A DNA stretch of 64,000 bases from Acidobacteriaceae bacterium. GTDB lineage: Bacteria > Acidobacteriota > Terriglobia > Terriglobales > Acidobacteriaceae. The notes below the pieces were generated by a model that saw only the letters and a list, made by a program, of their open reading frames with translations, did not search any database and was not told where the DNA came from. A program made the position numbers and the translations under genes. Of this stretch, positions 22,743-32,193 are shown in pieces. The DNA is taken from positions 120,130 to 184,129 of the forward strand of contig CAHJWI010000002.1 in the NCBI GenBank assembly GCA_903642225.1. Direction: 5' to 3'. Each line of letters opens with the position of its first letter. The first letter of the stretch is position 1.

Positions 22743-23501
22743 ATGCGCGCACTGATTTTGTCGGACATTCACGGGAACCTGGAGGCGTTGGATGCCGTGC
22801 TGGCGGCTGCGCCACAGCACGATGCCGTCTGGAATCTGGGCGACGTGGTGGGGTATGGCGCGAGTCCGAATGAGACGGTGGAGTGCATGAGGCTGCTGGC
22901 CGACTTCAACGTACGCGGGAACCACGACAAAGTGTGCTGCGGTTTGGTATCGGCGGAAGGGTACAACCCGGCAGCGCAGCGTGCAGTGCAGTGGACAACG
23001 GAAAGGTTGACGGATAGGTCTGTCCGCTGGCTGGAGTCGCTGCAGGAAGGGCCGCTGTTTACCAGCAATAGCAGCCTGGCGCACGGTTCGCCGATGGATG
23101 AGGATCGCTACATCCTGAACATACAGGATGCGTGGGAACCGTTGCAGCGAGCCGAGCAGCGCACGTCATTCTTCGGGCACACGCATATGCAGGGTGGCTT
23201 TCAGCTGCGGGGCTCGGAGTGGGTGCATGTGAAGCCGGTACAGAGCGAAGGAGTCGACGCAGACAAGCGCAGCCAGTGGGTGTTGCCGCTGCGTGAAGAT
23301 GGGACGCGTTATCTGCTCAACCCTGGAAGTGTGGGGCAGCCACGGGATGGGGATTGGCGGGCGGCGTATGCCGTGCTGGATGAAGAGGCGAACGAGGTGA
23401 CGTTCTATAGGGAGCCGTATGACCTGGCACTGGCGCAGGGGCGGATCCTGATGGCGGGTCTTCCGGAGCGGCTTGCACTACGACTACGCGAAGGTCGCTA
23501 G
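22743..23501 (+). CDS. YfcE-type metallophosphoesterase
   Basis: 252 residues from ATG 22743 (a GTG at 22716 is possible upstream). Calcineurin-like metal ligands appear in the expected order: LILSDIHGNLEALDAVL (DxH), WNLGDVVGYGASPNE (GD), VRGNHDK (GNH(D/E)), then SLAHGSP and FFGHTHMQGGF (GHTH), closing with LLNPGSVGQPRDGD, a YfcE/MJ0936-family signature. These binuclear metal enzymes hydrolyse phosphodiesters; the physiological substrate is unknown. The stop overlaps the stop of yraN on the other strand by 4 nt through a CTAG palindrome. Confidence 0.87.
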   Translation: MRALILSDIHGNLEALDAVLAAAPQHDAVWNLGDVVGYGASPNETVECMRLLADFNVRGNHDKVCCGLVSAEGYNPAAQRAVQWTTERLTDRSVRWLESLQEGPLFTSNSSLAHGSPMDEDRYILNIQDAWEPLQRAEQRTSFFGHTHMQGGFQLRGSEWVHVKPVQSEGVDADKRSQWVLPLREDGTRYLLNPGSVGQPRDGDWRAAYAVLDEEANEVTFYREPYDLALAQGRILMAGLPERLALRLREGR

Positions 23502-23965
23502 AAGAAGGACGTGTGTAGTTCAACGCGGTGCGGCTTTTCGTCGAGGTAGACGAACGCGGCGTCGAAGCGGATGGCAGGCTTGGCCGCCTGGTCACCGTGC
23601 CAAGGCAGACCCTGCACATAGGCGGCAGCCATGCGGCGGAGATTACGCTGCTTGTCACTGTCGATGGTGTAGGCGGCGCCGAATCTGTCGTGGGCGCTGC
23701 GGGTTTTTACTTCGATGAAGCAGAGGGTTTCGCCGTGCCAGGCGATGAGGTCGACTTCGCCGTTGAGGTTGGGTGCTCGCCACTGGCGGGCGACGACGGT
23801 ATAGCCGCTGCGGCGGAGATGGAAGAAGGCAAGACGCTCGCCGGTGTTGCCGGCTCCCTTTCGGGAGTCAAGGCCCTGGCGGGCATAGCCGATGCGCTCG
23901 AGCACGGCGGTGACGGGCTGTGCGATGGCGAGCAGCGGGTGTCGCAGGGTCCGCGGCAGGGGCAT
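23498..23965 (-). CDS. YraN/UPF0102 family endonuclease-like protein
   Basis: 155 residues. The core motif NLNGEVDLIAWHGETLCFIEVKTR carries the E-x-D…E-V-K pattern of PD-(D/E)xK nucleases, and GNTGERLAFFHLRRSGYTVV precedes it as in UPF0102 proteins; read in parts: NTGERLAFFHL, NGEVDLIAW, FIEVKTRS. An N-terminal extension of about 40 residues is present. UPF0102 members are conserved bacterial proteins thought to be Holliday-junction-like nucleases, without a settled role. The start at 23965 is the last ATG before the core; its upstream frame stays open. It is divergent from the ABC-F gene with 82 nt between, which should hold both promoters. Confidence 0.85.
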   Translation of the reverse strand: MPLPRTLRHPLLAIAQPVTAVLERIGYARQGLDSRKGAGNTGERLAFFHLRRSGYTVVARQWRAPNLNGEVDLIAWHGETLCFIEVKTRSAHDRFGAAYTIDSDKQRNLRRMAAAYVQGLPWHGDQAAKPAIRFDAAFVYLDEKPHRVELHTSFF

Positions 23966-24047
23966 GCGGTTGATCGTAAGCAGTGTGACGCCAAAAGGAA
24001 AGCGGCAGACGCACAGAAGCAAAGGTGCTGGATGCGAAGATGGTCTT

Positions 24048-26000
24048 ATGTTGCATTTGGCGGATGGCGCGAAGAGGTTTGGGCACAAGCTGTTGTTTGA
24101 AGGGGCGAACTGGCTGATCACGCCGGACGAGCGGACGGGGCTTGTGGGCGGCAACGGCACCGGCAAGAGCACGCTGCTAAAAGTGCTGGCCGGTGTGGAG
24201 GCGCTGGATGCAGGAAAGCTGAACCGGTCAAAAGGGCTGACGATTGGGTACCTGCCGCAGGATGGGCTGACGATGCGCGGCAAGACCGTGTTTGAGGAAT
24301 GCCTGAGCGTGTTTGCGGAGCTGCACGCGATGCAGGCGGAGATGGAAGACCTGGGGGACCGGTTTGCAACGGTGGACCCGACGAGCTCGGAGTACGAGGA
24401 GATCGCGGACCGGTACAGCGAGTTGAGCGATGCGCTGATGGTGCAGGACATGTACTCGCTGGATTCACAGGTGGGAGCGGTGCTGGGTGGGCTGGGGTTT
24501 GCGCGGGAGGACTGGGAGCGCAAGACCGAGGAGTTCAGCGGCGGGTGGCAGATGCGGATTGCGCTGGCGAAGCTGCTGCTGCAGAAGCCTTCTCTGTTGC
24601 TGCTGGATGAGCCGACGAACCATCTTGATCTTGAGTCGCGCAATTGGCTTGAGGAGTATTTAAAAAGCTATCCGCGGGCGTTTATTTTGATCTCGCATGA
24701 CCGGTATTTTCTGGATGTGACGGTTTCGAAGATTGTCGAAGTATGGAATAAGCGGGCATGGTTCTACACCGGCGGGTATGAGAAGTACGTGACGCAGAAG
24801 ACGGCGCGGCGGGAGCAGCTGGCGAGCGATTACAAGAGTCAGAGGGACCGGATCGAACAGCTGGAGGCGTTCATCTCGCGTTTTCGATACCAGGCAACGA
24901 AGGCCAAGCAGGTGCAGAGCCGGGTGAAGGAGCTGGAGAAGATCGACCGGATTGAGGTGCCGGAGGACGAAGAGACGATCCACTTCAGCTTTCCGCAGCC
25001 GCCAAGCAGTGGACGGACCGTGTGTGAGGTGAGCGGCCTGGACAAGTGTTACGGACAGAAGCAGATTCTGCGGAATGTGAACTTCACGATCGAGCGTGGG
25101 GACAGGATCGCGCTGGTGGGGCCGAACGGAGCGGGCAAATCGACACTGATCCGCATGCTGGCTTCGTTGGAGGAGCCGACGGGCGGCACGGTGCGGTATG
25201 GGCACAACGTGCTGGCGGACTACTTTGCGCAGGACCAGTACAAGGTGCTGGATGGCAGTGCGAAAATGCTGGAGGACATTTCGTCGGCGGCGCCTAAGGT
25301 GCCAAGCGTTGAGCTGCGGAACCTCTTGGGCGCATTCCTGTTCAACGGGGATGACGTGTTCAAGACGCTCGGGGTGCTGAGCGGCGGGGAGCGGAACCGG
25401 TACGCGTTGGCGCGGATGCTGGTGAGTCCGGCGAACTTCATCCTGCTGGACGAGCCAACGAACCACCTGGACCTGCGTGCGAAGGACGTGTTGCTGGAGG
25501 CGATCCGCGCGTTTACGGGGACGGTACTCTTTGTGTCGCACGACCGATACTTTATCGATGGGCTGGCGACGCGAGTGTTCGAGTGCGAGAACGGCGGTGT
25601 GCAGGTTTTTCCCGGCAACTACGAGGACTACCTCTGGCGCAAGGGCGGCGGACCAGAAAAGGTACAGGCGGCGGCAAAGGAGATGCAAGGGCTGCGGATG
25701 CCGGCGGTGGAGCTGCCTGTGGTTGCCGCGCCGGTTGCGGTTGTCGCTGCCAATGCAAAAAAGGTCAATCCAATGAAGCTGAAACAGATGCAGGACCGGG
25801 TGCGCTTTGCGGAAGATGAGATGCCGAGGATGGAGGACCGCATGACGGCGATTGAGACGGCGATGGGAAGCTTCACGACGGCGGAGCAGTCGCAACGGCA
25901 GAGCGCGGAGCTGGCCGAGGTGCGGCGTGCACATGAAGCGCTCATGCGGGAGTGGGAAGACTTGAGTACACAGCTGGAGGAACAGGGCGCGACGGTTTAG
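24048..26000 (+). CDS. ABC-F family ATPase (Uup/EttA-like translation factor)
   Basis: 650 residues, no membrane segments. Two ABC domains: the first has GGNGTGKSTLLKVL, EEFSGGWQMRIALAK and LLLLDEPTNHLD; the second has GPNGAGKSTLIRML, LSGGERNRYALAR and ILLDEPTNHLD. The linker between them is charged and contains KKRY-like FISRFRYQATKAKQVQSR (the ABC-F P-site interaction motif region). A C-terminal coiled coil (about 570-650, KLKQMQDRVRFAEDEMPRME) is Uup-like. ABC-F proteins bind the ribosomal E site. I chose ATG 24048 (MLHLADGAKRFG) because the ABC domain starts right after; the longer frame overlaps the yraN promoter region. Confidence 0.93.
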   Translation: MLHLADGAKRFGHKLLFEGANWLITPDERTGLVGGNGTGKSTLLKVLAGVEALDAGKLNRSKGLTIGYLPQDGLTMRGKTVFEECLSVFAELHAMQAEMEDLGDRFATVDPTSSEYEEIADRYSELSDALMVQDMYSLDSQVGAVLGGLGFAREDWERKTEEFSGGWQMRIALAKLLLQKPSLLLLDEPTNHLDLESRNWLEEYLKSYPRAFILISHDRYFLDVTVSKIVEVWNKRAWFYTGGYEKYVTQKTARREQLASDYKSQRDRIEQLEAFISRFRYQATKAKQVQSRVKELEKIDRIEVPEDEETIHFSFPQPPSSGRTVCEVSGLDKCYGQKQILRNVNFTIERGDRIALVGPNGAGKSTLIRMLASLEEPTGGTVRYGHNVLADYFAQDQYKVLDGSAKMLEDISSAAPKVPSVELRNLLGAFLFNGDDVFKTLGVLSGGERNRYALARMLVSPANFILLDEPTNHLDLRAKDVLLEAIRAFTGTVLFVSHDRYFIDGLATRVFECENGGVQVFPGNYEDYLWRKGGGPEKVQAAAKEMQGLRMPAVELPVVAAPVAVVAANAKKVNPMKLKQMQDRVRFAEDEMPRMEDRMTAIETAMGSFTTAEQSQRQSAELAEVRRAHEALMREWEDLSTQLEEQGATV

Positions 26001-26051
26001 CGTACGCCGCTCTACCAGGTACATGCGACACTGCTGGTTCCGGAGGGTTTG

Positions 26052-27113
26052 ATGGCTGAAGAGATTGTGCCGCATGCGGAACCGATTCCCCAGACTGGCG
26101 AGGCAGAGTGGTTTCCACCCGTGGAAGATGACAACGAAGCGCAGCTGGCGGCGTTGGGACACCGACGCCGTGGTTTTTTCTTTGGGCCTGGCGGGTTGAA
26201 GTGGGGCTGGGCGGTCGCACTGTTTCTTACGGCGGCGACGCTGTTCATCACGGCCGGTATTCTGCTTCTGCTAAAGGTGCATGTGTTGCATGCAGGTGGC
26301 ACCCATACGGTACAGCCCTGGTCTTCAAGCTGGGTTGAAGCTGCGCAGTATAGCGGTGTGCTGCTGGCGAGCCTGCTGCTGGCGTGGATCGAACGGCGGC
26401 GGGTGGGGCGGTATGGATTGGGAACGCCGGTGGGACGGCTGGGACAGATTGCGGTGGGTGCTGTGTGGGGACTGGCGATGCTGTCGGCTCTGGTGGGCGT
26501 GCTTTGGAAAACGGGCGTGCTGGTGTTTTCTGCACCGCTGCTGCACGGCAGCGATGCGGTGCGATGGGGCGCAGTCTGGCTTTTGGCGTTTGTGGGCACT
26601 GCGCTCTTTGAGGAGACGGGATTCCGTGGCGCGCTGCAATTTACGCTGACGCGCGGGCTAGCGAGCGTGCTGGGCGGCAAGAGGACGCTGGTTCACCGGA
26701 AGACTCTTGGCTTTTGGCTGGGGGCGGTGCTGCTGGCACTTCTGTTCGGCGGCTTGCATCTGCAGAACAAGGGCGAGGCGGCGACCGGGGCGGTGGCTGC
26801 CGCGTTGATTGGACTGGTGTTCAGTTTTAGCCTGTGGCGCACGGGATCGTTGTGGTGGGCAGTTGGTTTTCACGCCGTGTGGGACTGGGCCGAGTCCTTT
26901 TTGTTTGGCGTGTCAGACAGCGGGACTGTGGCGTTGCACACGATGCTGCATGGCCAGCCGCAAGGGAACGCCCTGCTGAGCGGAGGAACGGTGGGGCCGG
27001 AGGGCAGCGTTTGGGTCTTCCCGGTGATTGCGCTGTCTGCCGTGGTGGTGGCGCTGACGTTGCCGTCGCAGGCCGGTTCGCCGAGCGACGCGGCTTACCA
27101 GCCAGAGGCCTAG
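26052..27113 (+). CDS. CPBP family intramembrane metalloprotease
   Basis: 353 residues with about eight membrane segments. CPBP/ABI motifs: EE and R in LFEETGFRGALQF (motif 1), FGGLHL (motif 2 His) and VGFHAVWDWAESFLFG (motif 3 His). These form the metal site of Rce1-like proteases. GGAGG at 26042-26046 is 5 nt before ATG 26052. The N-terminal about 40 residues are acidic and cytosolic. Ppc begins 14 nt downstream, so the two genes are probably co-transcribed, without an obvious functional link. Substrate unknown; the bacterial roles proposed include bacteriocin immunity and membrane-protein processing. Confidence 0.9.
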   Translation: MAEEIVPHAEPIPQTGEAEWFPPVEDDNEAQLAALGHRRRGFFFGPGGLKWGWAVALFLTAATLFITAGILLLLKVHVLHAGGTHTVQPWSSSWVEAAQYSGVLLASLLLAWIERRRVGRYGLGTPVGRLGQIAVGAVWGLAMLSALVGVLWKTGVLVFSAPLLHGSDAVRWGAVWLLAFVGTALFEETGFRGALQFTLTRGLASVLGGKRTLVHRKTLGFWLGAVLLALLFGGLHLQNKGEAATGAVAAALIGLVFSFSLWRTGSLWWAVGFHAVWDWAESFLFGVSDSGTVALHTMLHGQPQGNALLSGGTVGPEGSVWVFPVIALSAVVVALTLPSQAGSPSDAAYQPEA

Positions 27114-27127
27114 GGCATACTAGCTGC

Positions 27128-29965
27128 ATGCCCTCCCTTTGGCAGCCGCAGGATTGGTCAACCCGGCTGGATGAATTGCGTGCGACTGAGCCGGAACGTA
27201 AGGAAGCGCCGCTGCGGCGGGATGTGCGAGGTTTGGGCACGCTGCTGGGCGAGGTGTTGCGGGAGCAGGCCGGGGACCATGTCTTCGACCTGGTGGAGCA
27301 GTTGCGCAAGCTCGCCATAGAGCGGCGTGACGCGGACTTCGACCAGGACAGCGCGACGGCCAATAGCAAGCTGCAACAGGCCCTGTTTCTGATCCACGGG
27401 TTGAGCACGGAAACGGCATACCAGCTGGCGCGGGCGTTCGGCTTTTATTTTGAATTGATTAATTTGGCGGAGACGAACCACCGCAAGCGACGCCGATTGG
27501 CGGCGAACCTGGACAACAACAAACCGCCGCAGCGCGGCAGCCTGCAGGGGACGCTGCGGCGCATGCGCGAGAGCGGGTACACCGCCGCCGAGGCAATGGA
27601 TTTACTGGGCAAGGTGTGCGTGACACCTGTATTCACGGCGCATCCGACGGAGGTGGCGCGGCGGTCCGTGATGTTCAAGCGGCAGCGGATTGCTTCCCTG
27701 CTGGAAGATCTGGATCGTATCCCGAACACGCAGGCACAGGTGGAGCGGCTGGAGCGTGATCTGCTAACGGAGATTACGGCGCTGTGGCAGACGGACGATG
27801 TGCGGAGCGAGCGGCCGGCCGTGCGGGATGAAGTACGCATGGCGCTGGACTATTACGATGCCGCCATTTTCGACACGCTGCCGGCGCTGTATGACGAGGT
27901 CACGATTGCGCTTGAGAAAGAGTACGGGCTAACTTTGCCGGTAGCGGAGCTGCCGACAATGGTGCGGTTTGGCAGCTGGATTGGTGGGGACCGGGATGGC
28001 AACCCGTATGTGACCAGCGAGGTAACGCTGGAGTCGCTGGAGATGTCGCGGTCGCTGCTGGAGAAGCACTACCGCGCGCGGCTTTCAGAGGCACTGCAGC
28101 AGATTGCAGCTTCGACGCAGCAGGTGGGCTCGAGCGCGGAGCTGCAGGCGGCGATCGATGGCTACCTGCGGATGCTGCCGTCGGAGGCGAAGTCGCTGGC
28201 GGCGCGCTTCCAAAGTGAGCAGATCCGGTTGATGCTGGCGTGCATTCTGCTGCGGTTGGGTGGGACTCCTTCGATTTCTTACGCGTCGCAACAGGGTGAG
28301 CGGCTGCCGGCGTACACGGATGCGAAGGACTTGCTAAGCGATCTGCAGCTGGTGCGCGATGCGTTGAGTACACACCGCGGGGAACGGATTGCCACGCGGT
28401 GGATCGATCCGCTACTGGTGGAGGTGCGGACGTATGGTCTGCACCTGCAGACACTGGATTTGCGGCAGCATGCGAAGGTGCACGAGGCGGCGGTGAGTGA
28501 GTTAGGCGCGTGGGCTGGACGTGAGGGTGTCGATTCCCTGCCCACCGCACCTTCGGCGATGACGGCCGAGGTAGTTGAGACCTTCCGTACGGTGGCGGAG
28601 ATCAAGCGGCATGGTGATCCGGAGTCGATACGGCAGTATGTGATCAGCGGTGCGACAAGCGCAGAGGATGTCTTCGCGGTACTCTGGCTGGCGCGGGTGG
28701 GCGGCGTAGCGGTGGAGGGCGACCCGGAGAAGCAGGATCCGGGCTTGCTCATCGCGCCGCTGTTTGAGTCGATTGAAGACTTGCAGAACGCACCCGCAAT
28801 TTGCCGTGAGTTGTGGACCGCTGCGGCTTATGCGCCGCTGCTGGAGAAGTGGGGACGCAAGCAGGAAGTCATGCTGGGTTACAGCGACTCCAACAAGGAC
28901 GGCGGCATGATTGCTTCGACCTGGGAGATCTACAAGGCGCATCGTGCAGTGCATGAGGTGGCGCGTGAGTGCGGGGTGGAGCTGCGGCTGTTCCATGGGC
29001 GCGGTGGCACGGTGGGGCGCGGCGGCGGACCGACGCATCGGGCGCTGTATGCGCAGCCGCTGGACAGCTTTAGCGGAGCGTTCCGGATTACAGAGCAGGG
29101 AGAGGTACTGAACTGGAAGTACAGCGATGTGGTGCTGGCGGAGCGCAACCTGGAGCTGATGATCGCGGCAAGCCTGGATGCGATTGCGCGGCCTGACCTG
29201 AGGAAGTGCAGGGCCGTGCACGATTGCAGCGGGCACCTGACGGGCGAACTTCTGCCGGCGTGGGAAGAGACGATGGACGAGCTTTCTGCGGCGTCCTTTG
29301 CGCGGTACCGGGCGGATATCCTGGACAATCCGGACACGTATGACTACTTTCAGCAGGCCACGCCGGTGGCGGAGTTGGAGCATGCGAAGATCGGCTCAAG
29401 ACCGGCCAAACGAGGCGGCAAGAAGTCGCTGGGCGATTTGCGAGCAATCCCGTGGGTGTTCGGATGGATGCAGTCGCGGCAGCTTGTGCCGGCATGGTAC
29501 GGCGTGGGGACTGCACTGGAGAGTTATGCGCGCGACCATGCGGACGGGCTGGACAGGCTGCGCACGATGATCCGGGACTTTCCGCTGTTTCTGGACATGA
29601 TGCGGAACATCGAGATAGCGCTGGCCAAATCGGATTTCGGCATTGCACGGCTGTATGCATCGATTATGCCGGACGTAGAGGTACGGGAGCGGCTCTTCGG
29701 CATGCTGGAGGCGGAGTTTCTGCGGACACGTTCGATGGTGCTGCGAATCAGTGGGCAGAGCGACCTGTTGGAACAAAACCCGGTGCTGGCTCGGTCAATT
29801 CGCCTGCGCAATCCATATGTGGACCCGATCAGCTGGATCCAGGTGGAGTTGTTGCGCCGAAAGCGGTCAACCGGGGAGCAATTACCGCAACAGGAGATGG
29901 CGCTGAACCGGGCTATTACGGCGACGATCAACGGCATCTCTGCCGGTTTGCGAAACACCGGTTGA
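27128..29965 (+). CDS. ppc: Phosphoenolpyruvate carboxylase
   Basis: 945 residues, within the family range. Catalytic landmarks are intact: FTAHPTEVARRSV (first active-site His), GSWIGGDRDGNPYV, LGYSDSNKDGG, LFHGRGGTVGRGGGPTH (second His and the Gly-rich loop), QPLDSFSGAFRITEQGEVL and the C-terminal NGISAGLRNTG (family normally ends in …QNTG). It makes oxaloacetate from PEP and bicarbonate to refill the TCA cycle; bacterial enzymes are regulated by acetyl-CoA and aspartate. ATG 27128 gives the expected N-terminus; the open frame upstream overlaps the CPBP gene. No tuning element seen upstream. Confidence 0.97.
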   Translation: MPSLWQPQDWSTRLDELRATEPERKEAPLRRDVRGLGTLLGEVLREQAGDHVFDLVEQLRKLAIERRDADFDQDSATANSKLQQALFLIHGLSTETAYQLARAFGFYFELINLAETNHRKRRRLAANLDNNKPPQRGSLQGTLRRMRESGYTAAEAMDLLGKVCVTPVFTAHPTEVARRSVMFKRQRIASLLEDLDRIPNTQAQVERLERDLLTEITALWQTDDVRSERPAVRDEVRMALDYYDAAIFDTLPALYDEVTIALEKEYGLTLPVAELPTMVRFGSWIGGDRDGNPYVTSEVTLESLEMSRSLLEKHYRARLSEALQQIAASTQQVGSSAELQAAIDGYLRMLPSEAKSLAARFQSEQIRLMLACILLRLGGTPSISYASQQGERLPAYTDAKDLLSDLQLVRDALSTHRGERIATRWIDPLLVEVRTYGLHLQTLDLRQHAKVHEAAVSELGAWAGREGVDSLPTAPSAMTAEVVETFRTVAEIKRHGDPESIRQYVISGATSAEDVFAVLWLARVGGVAVEGDPEKQDPGLLIAPLFESIEDLQNAPAICRELWTAAAYAPLLEKWGRKQEVMLGYSDSNKDGGMIASTWEIYKAHRAVHEVARECGVELRLFHGRGGTVGRGGGPTHRALYAQPLDSFSGAFRITEQGEVLNWKYSDVVLAERNLELMIAASLDAIARPDLRKCRAVHDCSGHLTGELLPAWEETMDELSAASFARYRADILDNPDTYDYFQQATPVAELEHAKIGSRPAKRGGKKSLGDLRAIPWVFGWMQSRQLVPAWYGVGTALESYARDHADGLDRLRTMIRDFPLFLDMMRNIEIALAKSDFGIARLYASIMPDVEVRERLFGMLEAEFLRTRSMVLRISGQSDLLEQNPVLARSIRLRNPYVDPISWIQVELLRRKRSTGEQLPQQEMALNRAITATINGISAGLRNTG

Positions 29966-30123
29966 TGTGGTGGTAAACGGTTTGAAGGCGTAAGCAAAGT
30001 CGGCTTGCGTAGGCAGTAGAGTCAAGCCAAGCAGAATAAGTAGACCGGCCAAGCCGGCGTGATCGCAGCACCTCAGTACGCGTACCGACCTTGTACCTGC
30101 CTCTCCCCGGGCCGGAGCCGTTC

Positions 30124-30891
30124 GTGAAGAGTGCACGTCGTCGTTATTGTTTGCTGCTCGCGTTGCTCGCGTGCATAGGTAAACTCCCGTGTCAGACCGG
30201 GGGCTTGGGTGGACTCGGCTTACCGACCAAACCAGTCGAGCGCGGCCGCATCGGCATGGCAGCGCACATTGGCACCAGTGGCTTTGGCCTGGACCTGGCA
30301 GCGCCGCTGTCGCGGCATTTTGCCGTGCGGGTGGGTGGTGACTTCATTCGCTACACGGGCTCGTTCCAGGAAGATGCCGCGACGATCGACGCGTTCCTGC
30401 AATTCGGCTATGGAAGGGCTGCGTTGGACTGGTTCCCTGTTGGCGGGAGATTGCACGTGAGCCCGCTTCTCGTGCTGGCTGACAACACACGGGTGCAGGC
30501 GGATGTGCGGATCAATCCGTCGCAGCAGTTCGACCTGAACGGAGAGCAGTTTCGCGGTAGTGCAACCGATCCGCTGCACGGTGCTGGACGGGTGGAGCTT
30601 CGGCATACCGCGCCGGGTCTGACCATTGGTACAGGGAACCTGACTCGGGGCAAGGGGCGCTTTGTGTTTCCAGTGGAAGCCGGATTCTTTTACGTTGCTC
30701 AGCCAAAGCTGACAGTCAACTTCTCCGGGTCGGTGTGTGATGTGTCTCACCCGGACGTGGGATGCAGACGCGTGCAGGACAGCCCGGACTTTCAACAGGG
30801 TTTGGACGCGTTTATCGCGCGAAACAACCACAACCTGAGCTACGCACAGTTAATCCCGATCCTGAACTTCGGGATTGGGTACAGATTTTAA
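30124..30891 (+). CDS. Predicted outer-membrane beta-barrel protein
   Basis: 255 residues from a GTG start at 30124 with GGAG about 7 nt upstream. A basic N-terminus (KSARRRY) and hydrophobic segment CLLLALLACIGKLPCQ form a signal peptide. The body alternates hydrophobic and polar residues in strands (for example HFAVRVGGDFIRYTG, AALDWFPV, GRFVFPVEAGFFYVAQP) and ends NFGIGYRF with a terminal Phe, the usual outer-membrane insertion signal. The family is not recognised; several acidobacterial hypothetical barrels look like this. A TTG at 30091 would give a longer form without a good signal peptide start. Confidence 0.65.
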   Translation: MKSARRRYCLLLALLACIGKLPCQTGGLGGLGLPTKPVERGRIGMAAHIGTSGFGLDLAAPLSRHFAVRVGGDFIRYTGSFQEDAATIDAFLQFGYGRAALDWFPVGGRLHVSPLLVLADNTRVQADVRINPSQQFDLNGEQFRGSATDPLHGAGRVELRHTAPGLTIGTGNLTRGKGRFVFPVEAGFFYVAQPKLTVNFSGSVCDVSHPDVGCRRVQDSPDFQQGLDAFIARNNHNLSYAQLIPILNFGIGYRF

Positions 30892-30916
30892 GTGGATGGT
30901 ATTGTGCCACGGAAGA

Positions 30917-30993
30917 TGGTCGGGGAGAGAGGATTCGAACCTCCGACCCCCTGGTCCCGAACCAGGTGCTCTACCAGGCTGAGCCACTCCCCG
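30917..30993 (-). tRNA. tRNA-Pro (anticodon CGG), CCA encoded
   Basis: Reading the minus strand from 30993: acceptor CGGGGAG, D arm GCTC…GAGC, anticodon stem CCTGG with loop TTCGGGA (anticodon CGG) and CCAGG, T arm GGAGG-TTCGAAT-CCTCT, acceptor CTCCCCG, then A and CCA. All four stems pair. Length 77 nt. Confidence 0.96.
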
Positions 30994-31139
30994 ACGTCTC
31001 GTGCAGCATGCGTTGGCAGCGGGATCGCACAAGCTGCGTGCGACGTCCAACTCCTGTGAGTGTACCAGAGCACGTGATCGCTAACGTCTGTGGAAGTGAA
31101 GGCCGGGGACGTGTTGTGCAGGCGTGTGGGGGGCGGGCT

Positions 31140-31980
31140 TCACTGCATATTGAGCAGAACAGGAACCGATTGCACCGTGGTTCCGCAGGCTGCGACAACA
31201 TGGGCCGTATAGGTCGTCGGTGGTGGTGGTGGACGGCGCGGAGGCGGAAGGTGGAGGTGGATGTCGGATCGAGATCTGTAGTGGAGAGGCGGCCCTGGTT
31301 CCAGGCGGCTTCCGGGATGTACCCCAACGTGGACGTGTAAGGGGTGGTGGAGCTGGTGGCCCAGTAGTGCGTGGGTCCGTAGTCGACGAATATGGATCCG
31401 CCAACGGCCACGTTGTAAGCGGACGAGGCGAGCGCGTTAACGCCGTAGCTGCCGCCGGCAACTACGCCGGTTAATGCATGGTAGCCGGCGGCACCGGTGT
31501 CGCCTTTGAAAACGAAGACAGTCTGGCCCTGTGCCACTGCCTGCGGCCAGAGGGTGTTCGAGAAAGCCGCCCGGGTGCCATGGTATCGGACTCACACTCG
31601 CCGTAGCTGAGGCTGAAGATGTCGCCCAGGTTGTTGTCGACGGCGTAGAGGGCTGCCGTGTCCACACCGGAAACGGAGAGCGAAGGTGCGCTGGTGACGA
31701 GTTGGACCGAGGCTCCCGCTGCGAGGACTCCTGCCCAATCGACGTCGAGGTGTGCTTCCGCGGCATCGGGAATCGGCCTGCCGATGCCGGGGAGTCTGTG
31801 GCAGAACGGTTTGGGTTAGCGGAATCGACCCTTGCCAGCACTCGCTGCTTGGGCTGGATCAAGCGTGGGCTGCCCTGCAAGCGAGCGTCGGATTGGGATG
31901 CGCCGAGTAGCAGGGCGAGAGCTAGACACAGGTGGAGGGATGCGTGGTCCACGGGCGCATGCGGGCCTGTCATACAGGAT
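31140..31980 (-). pseudogene. Sedolisin (S53) protease pseudogene with frameshifts and internal loss
   Basis: On the minus strand, pieces of a sedolisin appear in different frames. Near 31975 there is a signal-peptide-like start. Near 31740 one frame reads AEAHLDVDWAGVLAAGASV, which holds the catalytic Glu and Asp. It continues VDTAALYAVDNNLGDIF and SLSYGECES, then shifts frame around 31560-31590. The next frame reads FKGDTGAAGYHALTG, NALASSAYNVAVGGSIF and TLGYIPEAAWNQGRLS. The following several hundred residues of the protease, including the catalytic Ser motif, are absent; a short tail (TYTAHVVAACGTTVQSV) resembling a C-terminal Ig-like strand runs to TGA at 31140. The gene is therefore frameshifted and internally deleted. 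Sedolisins are acid-active serine-carboxyl peptidases common in acidobacteria. Confidence 0.78.
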
Positions 31981-32193
31981 CAGGCACCGTTGGCGATGTG
32001 GAACAAGATCGTCGATGGAGAGCGCTCCTGAGGAGGTTTTGCGCGGGGCAATGGCTCCATATGACGGAAGGTGTATTTCTGGAGGTGAAAGTTCTGCAAG
32101 AGCGTGCTTCCAGTGCGGCACGCGGACGATCGGTACAGACAGAAGATCGGGAAAAGCCGAAGCTCTTCCCGACTGCTGTTCGAGTGCCGTCTG

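Noticed and set aside
26834..27127. N-terminal extension of ppc
   Set aside because: It overlaps the CPBP protease gene in another frame and is not protein-like; ATG 27128 gives the family N-terminus.
30917..30993. tRNA-Pro as an integration (att) site for the degenerate region beside it
   Set aside because: No integrase, no direct repeat of the tRNA 3' end and no mobile-gene content were seen downstream.
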